Below the pieces are notes generated by a model. The model was not told the DNA's origin, ran no database searches, and saw only the letters and a list, made by a program, of their open reading frames with translations. Positions 51,425-60,390 of a stretch of DNA of 64,000 nt are shown in pieces (the stretch's first letter is position 1; each line of letters starts with the position of its first letter). The stretch is from the NCBI GenBank assembly GCA_021790935.1, contig JAJYFL010000001.1, positions 62,001-126,000 on the forward strand, in the 5' to 3' direction. The position numbers and the translations under genes are program-made. This DNA is from a bacterium (GTDB taxonomy: Bacteria; Vulcanimicrobiota; Vulcanimicrobiia; Vulcanimicrobiales; Vulcanimicrobiaceae).

Positions 51425-52455
51425 ATTCTCGGAAGAAGTTCGCCTTCGGGTTCGATAAGCAGCCGGCGGCCGAATCCCGTATCCAACACCACGTAGCCGG
51501 GCCGTTCGCTCACGCAGGTTCCCACGATCGCCGCATCGGCGCCCAGCGCCGTGCGACGCAATACTGCGAGCACTCTCTCCGCGGCTTCCGGGCGCACGCC
51601 GATGACGGCCTTCCCCTCGTTCGCAGCGTGCAACGGATCGATGCCGAGCAGTTCGCTCGCTGCGCGAACCGCGTCGCGAATCGGGATGTCGTGCTCCTGA
51701 ATCACGATGCCGACGCCGCTCTTCTCAGCCATTTCGTGGAGAGCGCTCGACAGACCGCCGCGCGTTGGGTCCTTGAGCGCTACGATCTCCTCCGGCGCGC
51801 ACTCGAGTGCCGCGCGCACGAGCGCGTTGATCGGCGCCGCATCCGAGCTGAACGCCCCTTCTAGGCCCATGGCGTTGCGAAACGCCATCACCGCCAGCCC
51901 GTGGTCGCCCATCGTGCCGGTAACGATGATGCGGTCGCCCGACTGCAGACCCTGATCCCGCACAACGCGTTTGGTGAGTGCGACGCCGGCGGTGTTTATA
52001 ACGATACCATCCAACTCTCCGCGTCGCATGACCTTCGTATCGCCCGTAACGATCGCGGTCCCCGCCTCGCGGCAAGTCGCATGGATCGACCGTTGAATCC
52101 GCTCGAGGTCGCTGCGCGAAAATCCTTCCTCGATAATGACCGCACACGTGAGGGCAAGCGGTTGCGTCGCCCCCATCATGGCGAGATCGTTCACCGTTCC
52201 CGAGACGGCGAGCCGGCCGATGTCACCACCCGGAAAGAACGGCGGCGAGATGACATAGGAGTCCGTCGTCATCACCAGCCATTCATCGCCCACGCGCAGC
52301 GCCGCGCCGTCGTCCATCGCATCGAGTCCGATCGTGCCTTCGGGCAACGTTTGCTCGCCCTGGAGAAAGACGTCGCGAATCAGATCGCGCATCGCGCGTC
52401 CACCCGAACCGTGTTTGAGCGAGATCGTGCCGTCTCGCCCTAAAATCGTAGTCAC
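51418..52455 (-). CDS. hypE: Carbamoyl dehydratase HypE
   Basis: Dehydrates a carbamoyl group carried on its C-terminal Cys to a thiocyanate, the source of the CN ligands. The protein is 345 aa. ISLKHGSGGRAMRDLI begins the PurM-like fold, LDAMDDGAALRVGDEWLVMT and VSGTVNDLAMMGA line the ATP site, and the protein ends with PRIC, giving Cys345 as the last residue, as required. GTG 52455 overlaps the hypD stop by 4 bases. HypF, its partner, is encoded in the same operon. Confidence 0.96.
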   Translation of the reverse strand: MTTILGRDGTISLKHGSGGRAMRDLIRDVFLQGEQTLPEGTIGLDAMDDGAALRVGDEWLVMTTDSYVISPPFFPGGDIGRLAVSGTVNDLAMMGATQPLALTCAVIIEEGFSRSDLERIQRSIHATCREAGTAIVTGDTKVMRRGELDGIVINTAGVALTKRVVRDQGLQSGDRIIVTGTMGDHGLAVMAFRNAMGLEGAFSSDAAPINALVRAALECAPEEIVALKDPTRGGLSSALHEMAEKSGVGIVIQEHDIPIRDAVRAASELLGIDPLHAANEGKAVIGVRPEAAERVLAVLRRTALGADAAIVGTCVSERPGYVVLDTGFGRRLLIEPEGELLPRIC

Positions 52456-53600
52456 GATCCGTACCCGAGGTCGAGATGACCGCCGTACTGGTGCCAAATG
52501 CGGCACGTGCCCTCGCTGCTGACCATACAGGCGCCCACGGGATGATCGGGGTCGCACTGGTTCCCATACAGGGAACAGCCGGTGGGCGCGGCGATGCCGG
52601 CCATGATGTCGCCGCATATGCAATGCTGCGTCAAATTCGCGGGTGCACGATCCCAGAGCTGGTGGAGATCGATCGTAAAGCGCCGGCGCGCATCCACGTG
52701 CGCAAACCGATCCCGCAGACGAAGATTCCCGTTCGGAACGTGTGCGATCCCGCGCCATCGCCCGCCGATCGGCCGGAACACGCTCCATAGCGCCTCCTGC
52801 GCCGGCCGATTGCCTTCACGCGTGACGCAGCGCGGATACATGTTGGCGACCTCCGCGCGACCGTCGCGGACGAGTTCGACCAAGCGGATGAGGCCGGCGA
52901 GGATGTCGAGCGGTTCGAACCCCGTCACCACGACGGGCAGTTTGTATCGCTCCGCGAAACGCTCGAAGATCGCCGATCCCGTGATCGCTGCCGCATGACC
53001 CGCTGCGAGGAATCCTTCGATGCGCGTCTGCGGCATCTCGGCGACGATCTCCATGACGGGTGGAATGTACTTGTGCGCGGAGAGCACCGAAAAATTTTCC
53101 GGCACGCCGGCGAGAATCACCGCCGCCGTCGCCACGGCCGTTGTCTCGAAACCGCTTGCGAAGAAGACGCACTCTTCTTGCGTCTCGCATGCGAGTTGCA
53201 CCGCCTGTCCGATACCGTAGACGACGTCGACCTTGCCGCCCTCGGCCTTGACGTCGGCAAGTGATTTGACGCTCCCCGGAACGCGGAGCATGTCGCCATA
53301 AGTAAATACACGCACGCCTTGTGCGGCAAGCAGCACCGCCTCATCGACCTCCGGCACGTCGGTGACGCAGACGGGGCAACCGGGCCCCATAATCACGTCG
53401 AGCTCGCGCGGAAATACCGCGCGCAGCCCATATCTCGCGATCGCCTGTTCGTGGCTTCCGCAGACATGCATCACGCTCACGGGCTCCCGCCCAATCGAGC
53501 GCGTCACGTGAGCGAGCGTCGCCGCCATTTCGCGCGCCTTGCCGGGCTCCTGAAAGCGCAGATGCGCGCCTAGTTCGTCGCGGTTACGCAGAACGTTCAC
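52452..53600 (-). CDS. hypD: Hydrogenase maturation scaffold HypD
   Basis: An iron-sulfur protein of 382 aa that, with HypC, assembles Fe(CN)2CO. Conserved motifs: MHVCGSHEQAI, IMGPGCPVCVTDVPEVD, FFASGFETTAVATA, and the C-terminal cluster region with HCICGDIMAGIAAPTGCSLY. GTG 53600 is chosen from the normal family start; it overlaps the hypC end by 17 bases. A start at 53621 is possible. Confidence 0.95.
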   Translation of the reverse strand: MNVLRNRDELGAHLRFQEPGKAREMAATLAHVTRSIGREPVSVMHVCGSHEQAIARYGLRAVFPRELDVIMGPGCPVCVTDVPEVDEAVLLAAQGVRVFTYGDMLRVPGSVKSLADVKAEGGKVDVVYGIGQAVQLACETQEECVFFASGFETTAVATAAVILAGVPENFSVLSAHKYIPPVMEIVAEMPQTRIEGFLAAGHAAAITGSAIFERFAERYKLPVVVTGFEPLDILAGLIRLVELVRDGRAEVANMYPRCVTREGNRPAQEALWSVFRPIGGRWRGIAHVPNGNLRLRDRFAHVDARRRFTIDLHQLWDRAPANLTQHCICGDIMAGIAAPTGCSLYGNQCDPDHPVGACMVSSEGTCRIWHQYGGHLDLGYGS

Positions 53601-53874
53601 CTTCCGTCGCGCCGATCTCACCGCGCACGTCGGCGGCCATCAAGTCTTCTTCCGCCGCCGTCCGCAGCAACAACTCGTACAACGCAATCGTTTCGCCGAT
53701 CTCCTCGGGCGCGATTCTCCTGATCGCAAATCCGACATGATTCATCACGTAGTCGCCGGGCTTGACCGGCTCGTCGACGATGTCGAGCCGCACCTGCCTG
53801 CGCACGCCGAAAAAATCTACGGTTGCCGTGTTGCCGTCAATCGAAACGACCTCGCCCGGAACCCCAAGACACAT
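53584..53874 (-). CDS. hypC: HypC/HybG/HupF family hydrogenase maturation chaperone
   Basis: A 96 aa chaperone that carries the Fe(CN)2CO group from HypD to the large subunit. The start MCLGVPGEVVSI provides the essential Cys2, exposed after Met removal. The body (ATVDFFGVRRQVRLDIVDE, PGDYVMNHVGFAIRRI) is typical, followed by the usual acidic helical tail. ATG 53874 lies 5 bases after the hypF stop. Confidence 0.95.
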   Translation of the reverse strand: MCLGVPGEVVSIDGNTATVDFFGVRRQVRLDIVDEPVKPGDYVMNHVGFAIRRIAPEEIGETIALYELLLRTAAEEDLMAADVRGEIGATEGERSA

Positions 53875-53879
53875 CGCGT

Positions 53880-56168
53880 TCAACCCCCAAAGCCGTCGGA
53901 GAGTGCGGCGGCCACGACCGCTTGGCCGAGCGCGATCCCGCCGTCTCCCGGCGGAACGTTTCGCGGCAGATATACGTCGAGACTCGGAGAGAGCAGTCCG
54001 AGCAAAGCGCTTGCCAAGCGATCGTTCTGAAAGCATCCGCCGGTGAGGGCGACGGTTCGGCACCCGGTCCGTTCTGCAGCCGCGCGCACGACTTTCGCCG
54101 TCGCATGGGCGAGGGTGTTGTGAAATCTCGACGACAACTCGCCTGGCTGATGCCCCGCAACCAAGGCCTCGGCCGCTTCGCGAAACGCCGGACGGAGATC
54201 GATCTGCCACGGTTCTGCTGCCTCGTCGATACGATACGAGAACCGCGACGTGACGTTCCCGTCGTGCGCATGCTCGAGCAGCATCGCGGCCTCGCCCTCG
54301 TAACGCGCGTGCCTAATCCCGAGCGCCAGCGCGGCCATCGCGTCGAAATACCGGCCCGCGCCATGCGCTAGCGGAGAGTTGAAACGCTTCGCAATCATCG
54401 TCATCACCGTTTCGAGCGCGTGCTCCGGCACATCGCGCAAGCGCGCAAGCACGTCACGCGGAGGTGCACCATCGTATGCGTCCATTACGGCGGCCACACC
54501 GATGCGCCACACCTGACGGATCGCCGCATCGCCGCCGGCAAGCGCGAGAGGACGCAGCGTCGCAATACGCTCGAAACCGGTATACTCCGCGAGAAGCAGC
54601 TCGCCACCCCAGCTTGCGCCGTCCGTACCGTATCCGGCCCCGTCGAAGGCGACGCCGAGAACGGGAGCCTTCAAGTCATGTTCGGCCATCACACTTGCCA
54701 CGTGGGCATGATGGTGTTGCACGCCGATGCGCACGACGCCGTCTCTCCCCTTTGCGTAGCGTGTGGAAAGGTAATCCGGATGAAGGTCGTGGGCGACGAT
54801 TTGCGGATCGACGGCGAGGAGGCGTTGCATCAGCACGATCGACTCCTCGAAAGACGCAAACGCCTCGAGGTTATCGAGATCGCCGATGTGCGGCCCGAGG
54901 AACGCCTGATCGTTCACTGCCAGGCAAAACGTGTTCTTCAACTGTGCGCCGCAGGCTAGAACCGGCTTGTCGAAACGGCGTTGCAGGAGCACGGGGCGCG
55001 GCACGTATCCGCGCGATCGACGCAGAACGGTAGGCGCTCCCGCTATGACGCGTACGACGGAATCGTCGCATCGGGTCACGATCTCGCGATCGTGGAGGAG
55101 AAAAGCATCGGCAATGCCGCCGAGGCGAGCGCAGGCCTCATCGTTGCGATAGGCAATGGGTTCATCCGTCACGTTGCCGGAGGTCATGACCAGTGGCCGG
55201 GCACACTCGTCCAGGAGCAAATGATGAAGCGGCGCGTACGGAAGCAGTACGCCGAGCAGAGGATTATCGGGTGCTATGTTTTGCGCGAGTTCACAGCCGT
55301 CGCGTCTCGGGGCGAGGACGATCGGATGCTGCGGCGACGTGAGTAGACGCCGAGTTCGCTCATCGAGGATTGCAATGCGCTCGGCTTGCGGCAGACCGGC
55401 AACCATGACCGCCAGCGGTTTGGCTTCGCGGCGCTTGCGTTCGCGCAGGCGCAGAACCGCCGCCGCCGAGGTTGCATCACACACCAAATGGAACCCGCCA
55501 AGCCCCTTCGCCGCCACGACCAGGCCTCGTGCAATCAACTGCGCCGCGTCGCGTATTGGGTCGTCGCTATGAATCTGCACGGCGCCGGCATCGAGCAATC
55601 GCAAACGCGGCCCGCAGACCGGGCAAGCGTTGGGCTGCGCGTGAAAGCGGCGATCGGTAACGGTCGTATACTCTTGCCGGCATGCCGGACACATGGGGAA
55701 AACAGCCATCGACGTAGCGGGGCGATCGTACGGCACGTCGCGCACGATCGTGAAGCGCGGGCCGCAGTTGGTGCAATTCGTGAACGCGTACCGATAACGC
55801 CGGTTGGAGGGATCGAAGATCTCGGCCAAGCATTGGTCGCAGGTCGCAATTTCGGGAGGAATCGCAAGACGGCGCTCCGCGGCGGCGAGGCTGGGCGCGA
55901 TCTCGAAACCGAGCGGCGCAAGGGCTTCGATCGGCTTCCATTCCAGCGCGGCGATCTCGGCCGCCGGCGGCGGCTCCTTCTCCAGGGAGCCCACAAAGCT
56001 ATTCAGCGCAGGCGTCGAGCCAAACGCTTCGATCGTAACCCCCAAAGCGTCGTTTAGGACCCGCCCTACAATTCCGTGCTCGCGAGCGAGCCGGGAGACC
56101 CATGGCCGAAAGCCGACTCCCTGAACGATGCCGCGAACGCGGATTTCACGCCCACAGGCGAGCGCCAT
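53880..56168 (-). CDS. hypF: Carbamoyltransferase HypF
   Basis: Transfers carbamoyl from carbamoyl phosphate via carbamoyl-AMP to HypE. The protein is 762 aa with four parts: acylphosphatase (1-95, VRGIVQGVGFRPWVSRLA), two zinc fingers (Cys110, 113, 132, 135 and Cys160, 163, 182, 185), a YrdC-like domain (about 200-385), and a Kae1-like domain with GVQHHHAHVASVMAEHDL and VAFDGAGYGTDGASWGGELL. All key residues I can place are present. The ATG overlaps the protease gene end by 23 bases. Confidence 0.96.
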   Translation of the reverse strand: MALACGREIRVRGIVQGVGFRPWVSRLAREHGIVGRVLNDALGVTIEAFGSTPALNSFVGSLEKEPPPAAEIAALEWKPIEALAPLGFEIAPSLAAAERRLAIPPEIATCDQCLAEIFDPSNRRYRYAFTNCTNCGPRFTIVRDVPYDRPATSMAVFPMCPACRQEYTTVTDRRFHAQPNACPVCGPRLRLLDAGAVQIHSDDPIRDAAQLIARGLVVAAKGLGGFHLVCDATSAAAVLRLRERKRREAKPLAVMVAGLPQAERIAILDERTRRLLTSPQHPIVLAPRRDGCELAQNIAPDNPLLGVLLPYAPLHHLLLDECARPLVMTSGNVTDEPIAYRNDEACARLGGIADAFLLHDREIVTRCDDSVVRVIAGAPTVLRRSRGYVPRPVLLQRRFDKPVLACGAQLKNTFCLAVNDQAFLGPHIGDLDNLEAFASFEESIVLMQRLLAVDPQIVAHDLHPDYLSTRYAKGRDGVVRIGVQHHHAHVASVMAEHDLKAPVLGVAFDGAGYGTDGASWGGELLLAEYTGFERIATLRPLALAGGDAAIRQVWRIGVAAVMDAYDGAPPRDVLARLRDVPEHALETVMTMIAKRFNSPLAHGAGRYFDAMAALALGIRHARYEGEAAMLLEHAHDGNVTSRFSYRIDEAAEPWQIDLRPAFREAAEALVAGHQPGELSSRFHNTLAHATAKVVRAAAERTGCRTVALTGGCFQNDRLASALLGLLSPSLDVYLPRNVPPGDGGIALGQAVVAAALSDGFGG

Positions 56169-56673
56169 CAGAGACTCCCCTCTGGGGCTTGAGGCTCAAT
56201 ACATGCCCCAACCCGGCGGCCTCGCCGAGGATGGCATCGATGAGGGCAGGCATCCCTGCCTCGACGCCGGGCGAGAGTCCGATGCCCAGATCCATGCGAT
56301 CGGGAACGAGGCCGAGCAGCATGATCTTCGTCGGCGAGCACCCCAACAACTCGGCGGCGTCGAGCAGCTCCGCAACGCCTATATCATGCGGCGACAGGCG
56401 TTCGCGAACTGCGGGGGAGACATCCGCGCCTTCGAGGCGGACCACCGAACCCGGCGCATCCTCACAACGAATTGCGTCGATCATCAGAACCGTTCGCGCC
56501 TCATGCAGCAATGGGAGCAAGGCGAGACCGAGCGTGCCCCCGTCGACGACGCGCACGCCACGCGGTGCGTCGTATCGCTCTTCGATCTGATGCACGGCCA
56601 TCACGCCCAAGCCATCATCGCCGCACAACACGTTTCCAAGACCCAGAATCAGAAGGTCGATGTCAACGGCCAC
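56146..56673 (-). CDS. hupD: [NiFe] hydrogenase maturation endopeptidase
   Basis: A 175 aa protease that clips the C-terminal tail of the large subunit after Ni insertion. LLILGLGNVLCGDDGLGVMA supplies the Glu/Asp-type metal site near residue 20 (Asp in GDDG), VVDGGTLGLALLPLL the second, and LSPHDIGVAELLDAAEL holds the metal His. GTG 56673 has GAGGAGG upstream and overlaps the cytochrome b gene by 11 bases. Its specific substrate is the tail after His553 of the large subunit encoded at 57385. Confidence 0.92.
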   Translation of the reverse strand: MAVDIDLLILGLGNVLCGDDGLGVMAVHQIEERYDAPRGVRVVDGGTLGLALLPLLHEARTVLMIDAIRCEDAPGSVVRLEGADVSPAVRERLSPHDIGVAELLDAAELLGCSPTKIMLLGLVPDRMDLGIGLSPGVEAGMPALIDAILGEAAGLGHVLSLKPQRGVSDGARLWA

Positions 56674-57388
56674 GGGCCTCCTCTGCGAGGTCCTCCTTCG
56701 TGACGTAACGATAGCCGGAGAGCATCGACTCGACGGTCCCATCGTGCTTGACCGTGGATAGAACGATAACGCGTATGATGTGCTGCAGGATGAACAGGAT
56801 CGCTACCCACATGAGTATGTGGTGCAGCCAGCGGGCACCCTGCAAACCGCCAAAAAAGGGAATCAGGCCCTGAAATATCGCCAGCGGAGAGTTGTATGAC
56901 GTGATCTTGGAGTAAAGCGTAAACCCCGTGGCGATGATCAGCAGATCGATGAGGAACCGCACCGCAAAGATCAGCCCGTCGAGCGCATCATGGCCAATCG
57001 CCTCGGGCGGCCTGCGCCGCAGGAACACGTAGAACTTCAGTGACTCGAGCGCGCCATTCCAACGGCGCCTAGTAACGGGGATAAACTGATCCCAGCGCGC
57101 ATACGGGCTGCCGACGAACATCAATACAATGCGCGCAAAGACCGCTAAATCGAAAACCAGCGCCGTGTAAAAATGCACGACGCGAACGGTTCCCATGAGG
57201 AACGGCTCATACGCGTTGCGCGCGACCAGGATGAACGGATGCGAAATGTAACTGCCCGTGATCGCGAGAATGATGAAACAAAAGAACACCACCCAGTGAA
57301 TCACCCGCACCCAGATGTCCCAAACGTAGACCGATACGCGCACGGCTTCGCCTGCAACGGGAGCGCGCGCTACATTTTCAGCGCTCAT
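56663..57388 (-). CDS. hupC: Ni/Fe-hydrogenase b-type cytochrome subunit
   Basis: A 241 aa diheme cytochrome b that anchors the hydrogenase dimer and passes electrons to the quinone pool. Four membrane helices are visible. Candidate heme ligands are His31 (VRVIHWVVF), His72 (VRVVHFYTAL), and histidines in ARWLHHILMWVAI and ILQHIIRVIV. The order small-large-cytochrome and the 4-base overlap with the large subunit are standard for group 1 uptake hydrogenases. Confidence 0.93.
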   Translation of the reverse strand: MSAENVARAPVAGEAVRVSVYVWDIWVRVIHWVVFFCFIILAITGSYISHPFILVARNAYEPFLMGTVRVVHFYTALVFDLAVFARIVLMFVGSPYARWDQFIPVTRRRWNGALESLKFYVFLRRRPPEAIGHDALDGLIFAVRFLIDLLIIATGFTLYSKITSYNSPLAIFQGLIPFFGGLQGARWLHHILMWVAILFILQHIIRVIVLSTVKHDGTVESMLSGYRYVTKEDLAEEARGR

Positions 57389-59091
57389 ACTGCCCTCACT
57401 CGCACGATCTCATTCTTGCTGGCATCGACCACGTGCACGCCGCAGGCCAAGCATGGATCGAATGAATGGACGGTGCGCAAAATTTCGAGCGGTTGATCGG
57501 CTATCGCAACCGGCGTTCCGACGAGCGCCGCCTCGTAAGGGCCGCGGTTGCCGCGTGCATCGCGAGGCCCCGCGTTCCACGTAGACGGCACGACGCACTG
57601 GTAATTGCCGATTGCGCCGTTCTTGATGTGCACCCAATGCCCGAGAGCGCCGCGCGGTGCCTCATGGAAGCCCGCGCCCATGCATTCCGCGGGCCAACTG
57701 GACGGATCCCATTTCGTGTTGTCGTTGATGCGAAGGTCCCCTTGCGACATGTTGTTGGCGAGCGCATCCACCCAGTCCGACATTTTTTCGACGATGATCT
57801 GCGTCTCGATCCCGCGCGCGGCGGTGCGCCCCAACGTGGAGAACAACGCGGCGGGACCGACTCCCAGTGCCGCAAGCGCTCCATTGACGGCCTTCTTTAC
57901 TTGCGGCTGACCTTTCGCATACGCCACGAGCATGCGCGCGAGCGGACCCACCTCCATCGGTTTATCGCCGTAGCGCGGTGCCTTGAGCCAACTATATTTG
58001 CCATCGGTATGGAGCCGGTCGTACGGAGGTTTCGGCCCCGTGTACGCCGGATTCGTCTCGCCTTCGAACGGATGGAGCCCGCGCGCGTCGCCACCTTTAT
58101 AATCGTACCACGAGTGGGTGACGAACTCCGAAATCTGCCTCGGATCCACCGGCTGCACGTGCGCGAGATCGCGTTGCACGATGATGCCGGACGGAAGGTA
58201 CGGCACGGCATTCGGGCCTTCGGTATGCGGGAACTCGCCGTAAGACATGTAATTGCCGACGCCGGCGCCGATGGAGAACCACTCCTTGTAGAAGGATGCG
58301 ATCGCCAAGAGATCGGGTATGTATACTTGATTGACGAAAGTGCGTGCGTCTGCGATAAGCTCGTGCATTGCCGCAATCGTTCCGATGTTGATCGCGGTTT
58401 CCGAATTCGGATCGATCGGCGTCGCCATCCCGCCAACGAGGTAGCTCTGCAGGTGCGGATTCTTTCCGCCGAGCAAGGCGTGGATGCGAATAAACTTCCG
58501 CTGCCACTCAAGTGCCTCGAGATAATGCGCGACGGCGAGCAGATTCGCTTCAGGCGGAAGGCGATACGCGGGGTGTCCCCAGTACGCGTTGGCGAACGGG
58601 CCAAGCCTTCCGCCGCTCACGAAACCCTTGAGACGATCGCGTACGCCGCTGAAATATTTCTCGCTCGACAACGGCCAATCGGAGATCGACTGGGCGAGCT
58701 TCGACGTCTTTGCGGGATCGCCGGAGAGAGCCGAGACGACGTCCACCCAATCCAATGCGTGTAATTGATAGAAGTGGACGACGTGGTCCTGAACGAACTG
58801 CGCGGCGGTTATTAGATTGCGCAATAGCCGCGCATTGGGCGGCGGCACGGCGCCGATTGCATTCTCCACGGCGAGGACGGACGCTAGTGCATGCACGGTA
58901 GTGCAGACGCCGCAAATTCGCTGCGTGAAGATCCAGGCGTCGCGCGGATCCCGGCCCTGCAAGATGATCTCGATGCCGCGGAACATCGTCGAGGAAGACC
59001 ACGCATCCCGCAAAACCCCACCGTCTACCTCGGCCTCGATTCGAAGATGGCCCTCGATACGCGTAATGGGATCGACGACAATATGAGTCAT
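57385..59091 (-). CDS. hupL: [NiFe] hydrogenase large subunit (group 1)
   Basis: Holds the NiFe(CN)2CO site that splits H2. The protein is 568 aa. The L1 motif is QRICGVCTTVHALASV with Cys60 and Cys63; the L2 motif is FDPCLACGVHV with Cys547, Cys550 and His553. The 15 residues after His553 (VVDASKNEIVRVRAV) form the tail removed by the endopeptidase. IVVDPITRIEGHLRIE and GIEIILQGRDPRDA are typical of group 1 enzymes. It overlaps both neighbours by 4 bases. The subgroup is not certain from the sequence alone. Confidence 0.97.
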   Translation of the reverse strand: MTHIVVDPITRIEGHLRIEAEVDGGVLRDAWSSSTMFRGIEIILQGRDPRDAWIFTQRICGVCTTVHALASVLAVENAIGAVPPPNARLLRNLITAAQFVQDHVVHFYQLHALDWVDVVSALSGDPAKTSKLAQSISDWPLSSEKYFSGVRDRLKGFVSGGRLGPFANAYWGHPAYRLPPEANLLAVAHYLEALEWQRKFIRIHALLGGKNPHLQSYLVGGMATPIDPNSETAINIGTIAAMHELIADARTFVNQVYIPDLLAIASFYKEWFSIGAGVGNYMSYGEFPHTEGPNAVPYLPSGIIVQRDLAHVQPVDPRQISEFVTHSWYDYKGGDARGLHPFEGETNPAYTGPKPPYDRLHTDGKYSWLKAPRYGDKPMEVGPLARMLVAYAKGQPQVKKAVNGALAALGVGPAALFSTLGRTAARGIETQIIVEKMSDWVDALANNMSQGDLRINDNTKWDPSSWPAECMGAGFHEAPRGALGHWVHIKNGAIGNYQCVVPSTWNAGPRDARGNRGPYEAALVGTPVAIADQPLEILRTVHSFDPCLACGVHVVDASKNEIVRVRAV

Positions 59092-60197
59092 GGCCGTTTC
59101 TCTTCCTCGTGCGATTGCGTGGTGGCGTTATCTTCTTTGCGGCTGCGAACTTTCTGCACGATGCCCTGCGTAACGAACGCCGCCGTGACGACGGCGGCAG
59201 CGCCGATGCCGACCTTATCGATGTTGGCAGCCATGCCGAAGCCCGGTACGCCCGTGAGGTGTTTGTAGAATGGCGACATTTTGTCCCAAAACTGGGGTTC
59301 CGCGCAGCCGACGCACGGATGCCCGCACTCTACCGGCCAATTCGTCCCTTCGTTCCATTTGACGATCGGACAGTTGTGCGAAGTGACCGGCCCCTTGCAG
59401 CCCATCTGGTACAGACAGTAGCCTAGGCGATGGCCTTCGTCGCCCCACGCCTGCACGTACTGACCGTTGTCGAAGTGCGCGCGGCGCTCGCAGGCGTCAT
59501 GGATGAGCTGTCCGTAGGCGAAGACCGGCCGGCGATGGTCGTCGAGCGGCGGCCAGCGCTTCATCGTCATGTAATAAACGAGCAGTGCCGTGATGTTGTC
59601 GGCGTTTGCCGGGCAGGCTGACAGATTGATGACGTTCGCGGCAGCAGGTACCGCCTCGCTGATCGAAAGTGCAGACGTCGGATTCGGAAGCGCTGCAGGA
59701 AGACCGCCGAACGATGCGCACGTTCCCACGGCGATCGTGGCGGCGGCATGCCCGCACACCTCGCGTGCGATCTCCAGCGCTGCCTTTCCGCCGATGGTGC
59801 AATAGGCACCGCCCGCACCCGTCGGAACCGCACCCTCGACGATTGCGAGGTATTCGCCTGAATGCTTGGCGACCGTTTGGTCGAGAGCCGCCGTGGCCTG
59901 CGTTCCCGCCGCAGCCATAATCGTTTCGTGGTAGTTGACCGAGACTGCGTCGAGAATGATCTCGGCTACGGTCGGCCGCCACGCACGCAGAAAACTCTCT
60001 GAGTTTCCCGCGCAGTCCTGGAATTCGAGCCAGACGACGGTGGGTTTCGCCGCGGCTGCGAGCGTCGCGGGCAACTTTGCCGCGGCCCATTCCGGTAGAG
60101 ATAGCATGGCCGCCATGGAGCCGCAAAACTTCAAAAAATCGTTTCGCGATACTCCGTGCGCCTTCAGCTCTCTAGCGAGCCACTGCGTATCCTTCAT
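59088..60197 (-). CDS. hupS: [NiFe] hydrogenase small subunit, Tat-exported
   Basis: Iron-sulfur electron-transfer subunit, 369 aa. The N-terminus carries a Tat-like signal, SRNDFLKFCGSMAAML (17-32), in which the second Arg of the usual SRRDFLK is Asn. The proximal-cluster motif is DCAGNSES (61-68): Cys62 is kept, but the usual second Cys is Asn65. Other cluster residues look normal: GTCASFGG, LSACPAN, LIHDACERR, GYCLYQMGCKGP, SHNCP and CGHPCVGCAEPQFWD. A C-terminal membrane helix (VGIGAAAVVTAAFVTQGIVQ) anchors it. ATG 60197 has GGAGGA 7 bases upstream; ATG 60212 is an alternative. There is no extra Cys of the O2-tolerant six-Cys type. Confidence 0.95.
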   Translation of the reverse strand: MKDTQWLARELKAHGVSRNDFLKFCGSMAAMLSLPEWAAAKLPATLAAAAKPTVVWLEFQDCAGNSESFLRAWRPTVAEIILDAVSVNYHETIMAAAGTQATAALDQTVAKHSGEYLAIVEGAVPTGAGGAYCTIGGKAALEIAREVCGHAAATIAVGTCASFGGLPAALPNPTSALSISEAVPAAANVINLSACPANADNITALLVYYMTMKRWPPLDDHRRPVFAYGQLIHDACERRAHFDNGQYVQAWGDEGHRLGYCLYQMGCKGPVTSHNCPIVKWNEGTNWPVECGHPCVGCAEPQFWDKMSPFYKHLTGVPGFGMAANIDKVGIGAAAVVTAAFVTQGIVQKVRSRKEDNATTQSHEEEKRP

Positions 60198-60244
60198 CAC
60201 GGGTTCCTCCATAGTAAGGGGCTCCTCGCGGGATATAGACAAGA

Positions 60245-60329
60245 CCGGACCATTCAACCGGTCCGAGCTCTGAGTGGTCCGGCTACGAGGTGCGCAACGA
60301 GCGCACCTGCGTGCCAGGTTTCTTGGCAC
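60245..60329 (-). promoter_or_regulatory. Structured leader of the hydrogenase operon
   Basis: Three short hairpins lie between the proposed promoter and hupS: GTGCCA/TGGCAC at 60311-60329, an 8-base-pair AGGTGCGC/GCGCACCT stem at 60288-60308, and CGGACC/GGTCCG at 60245-60264. The GGTCCG unit recurs at 60276-60281, so the last stem could refold with it. No T-run follows any stem. Possible leader regulation or RNA stability element. Confidence 0.35.
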
Positions 60330-60336
60330 AGGGACA

Positions 60337-60365
60337 AGTATGCGCTTGTTCGTAATACAAAGCAA
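60337..60365 (-). promoter_or_regulatory. Candidate promoter of the hydrogenase operon
   Basis: Reading the minus strand, TTGCTT at 60365-60360 and CATACT at 60342-60337 are 17 bases apart. Transcription would start near 60330 and leave a leader of about 130 bases before hupS. The thiD gene ends just upstream at 60391, so this is the natural place for the operon promoter. Match to consensus is moderate. Confidence 0.4.
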
Positions 60366-60390
60366 GCGTCACGTTATGGCCGAACGTTCC

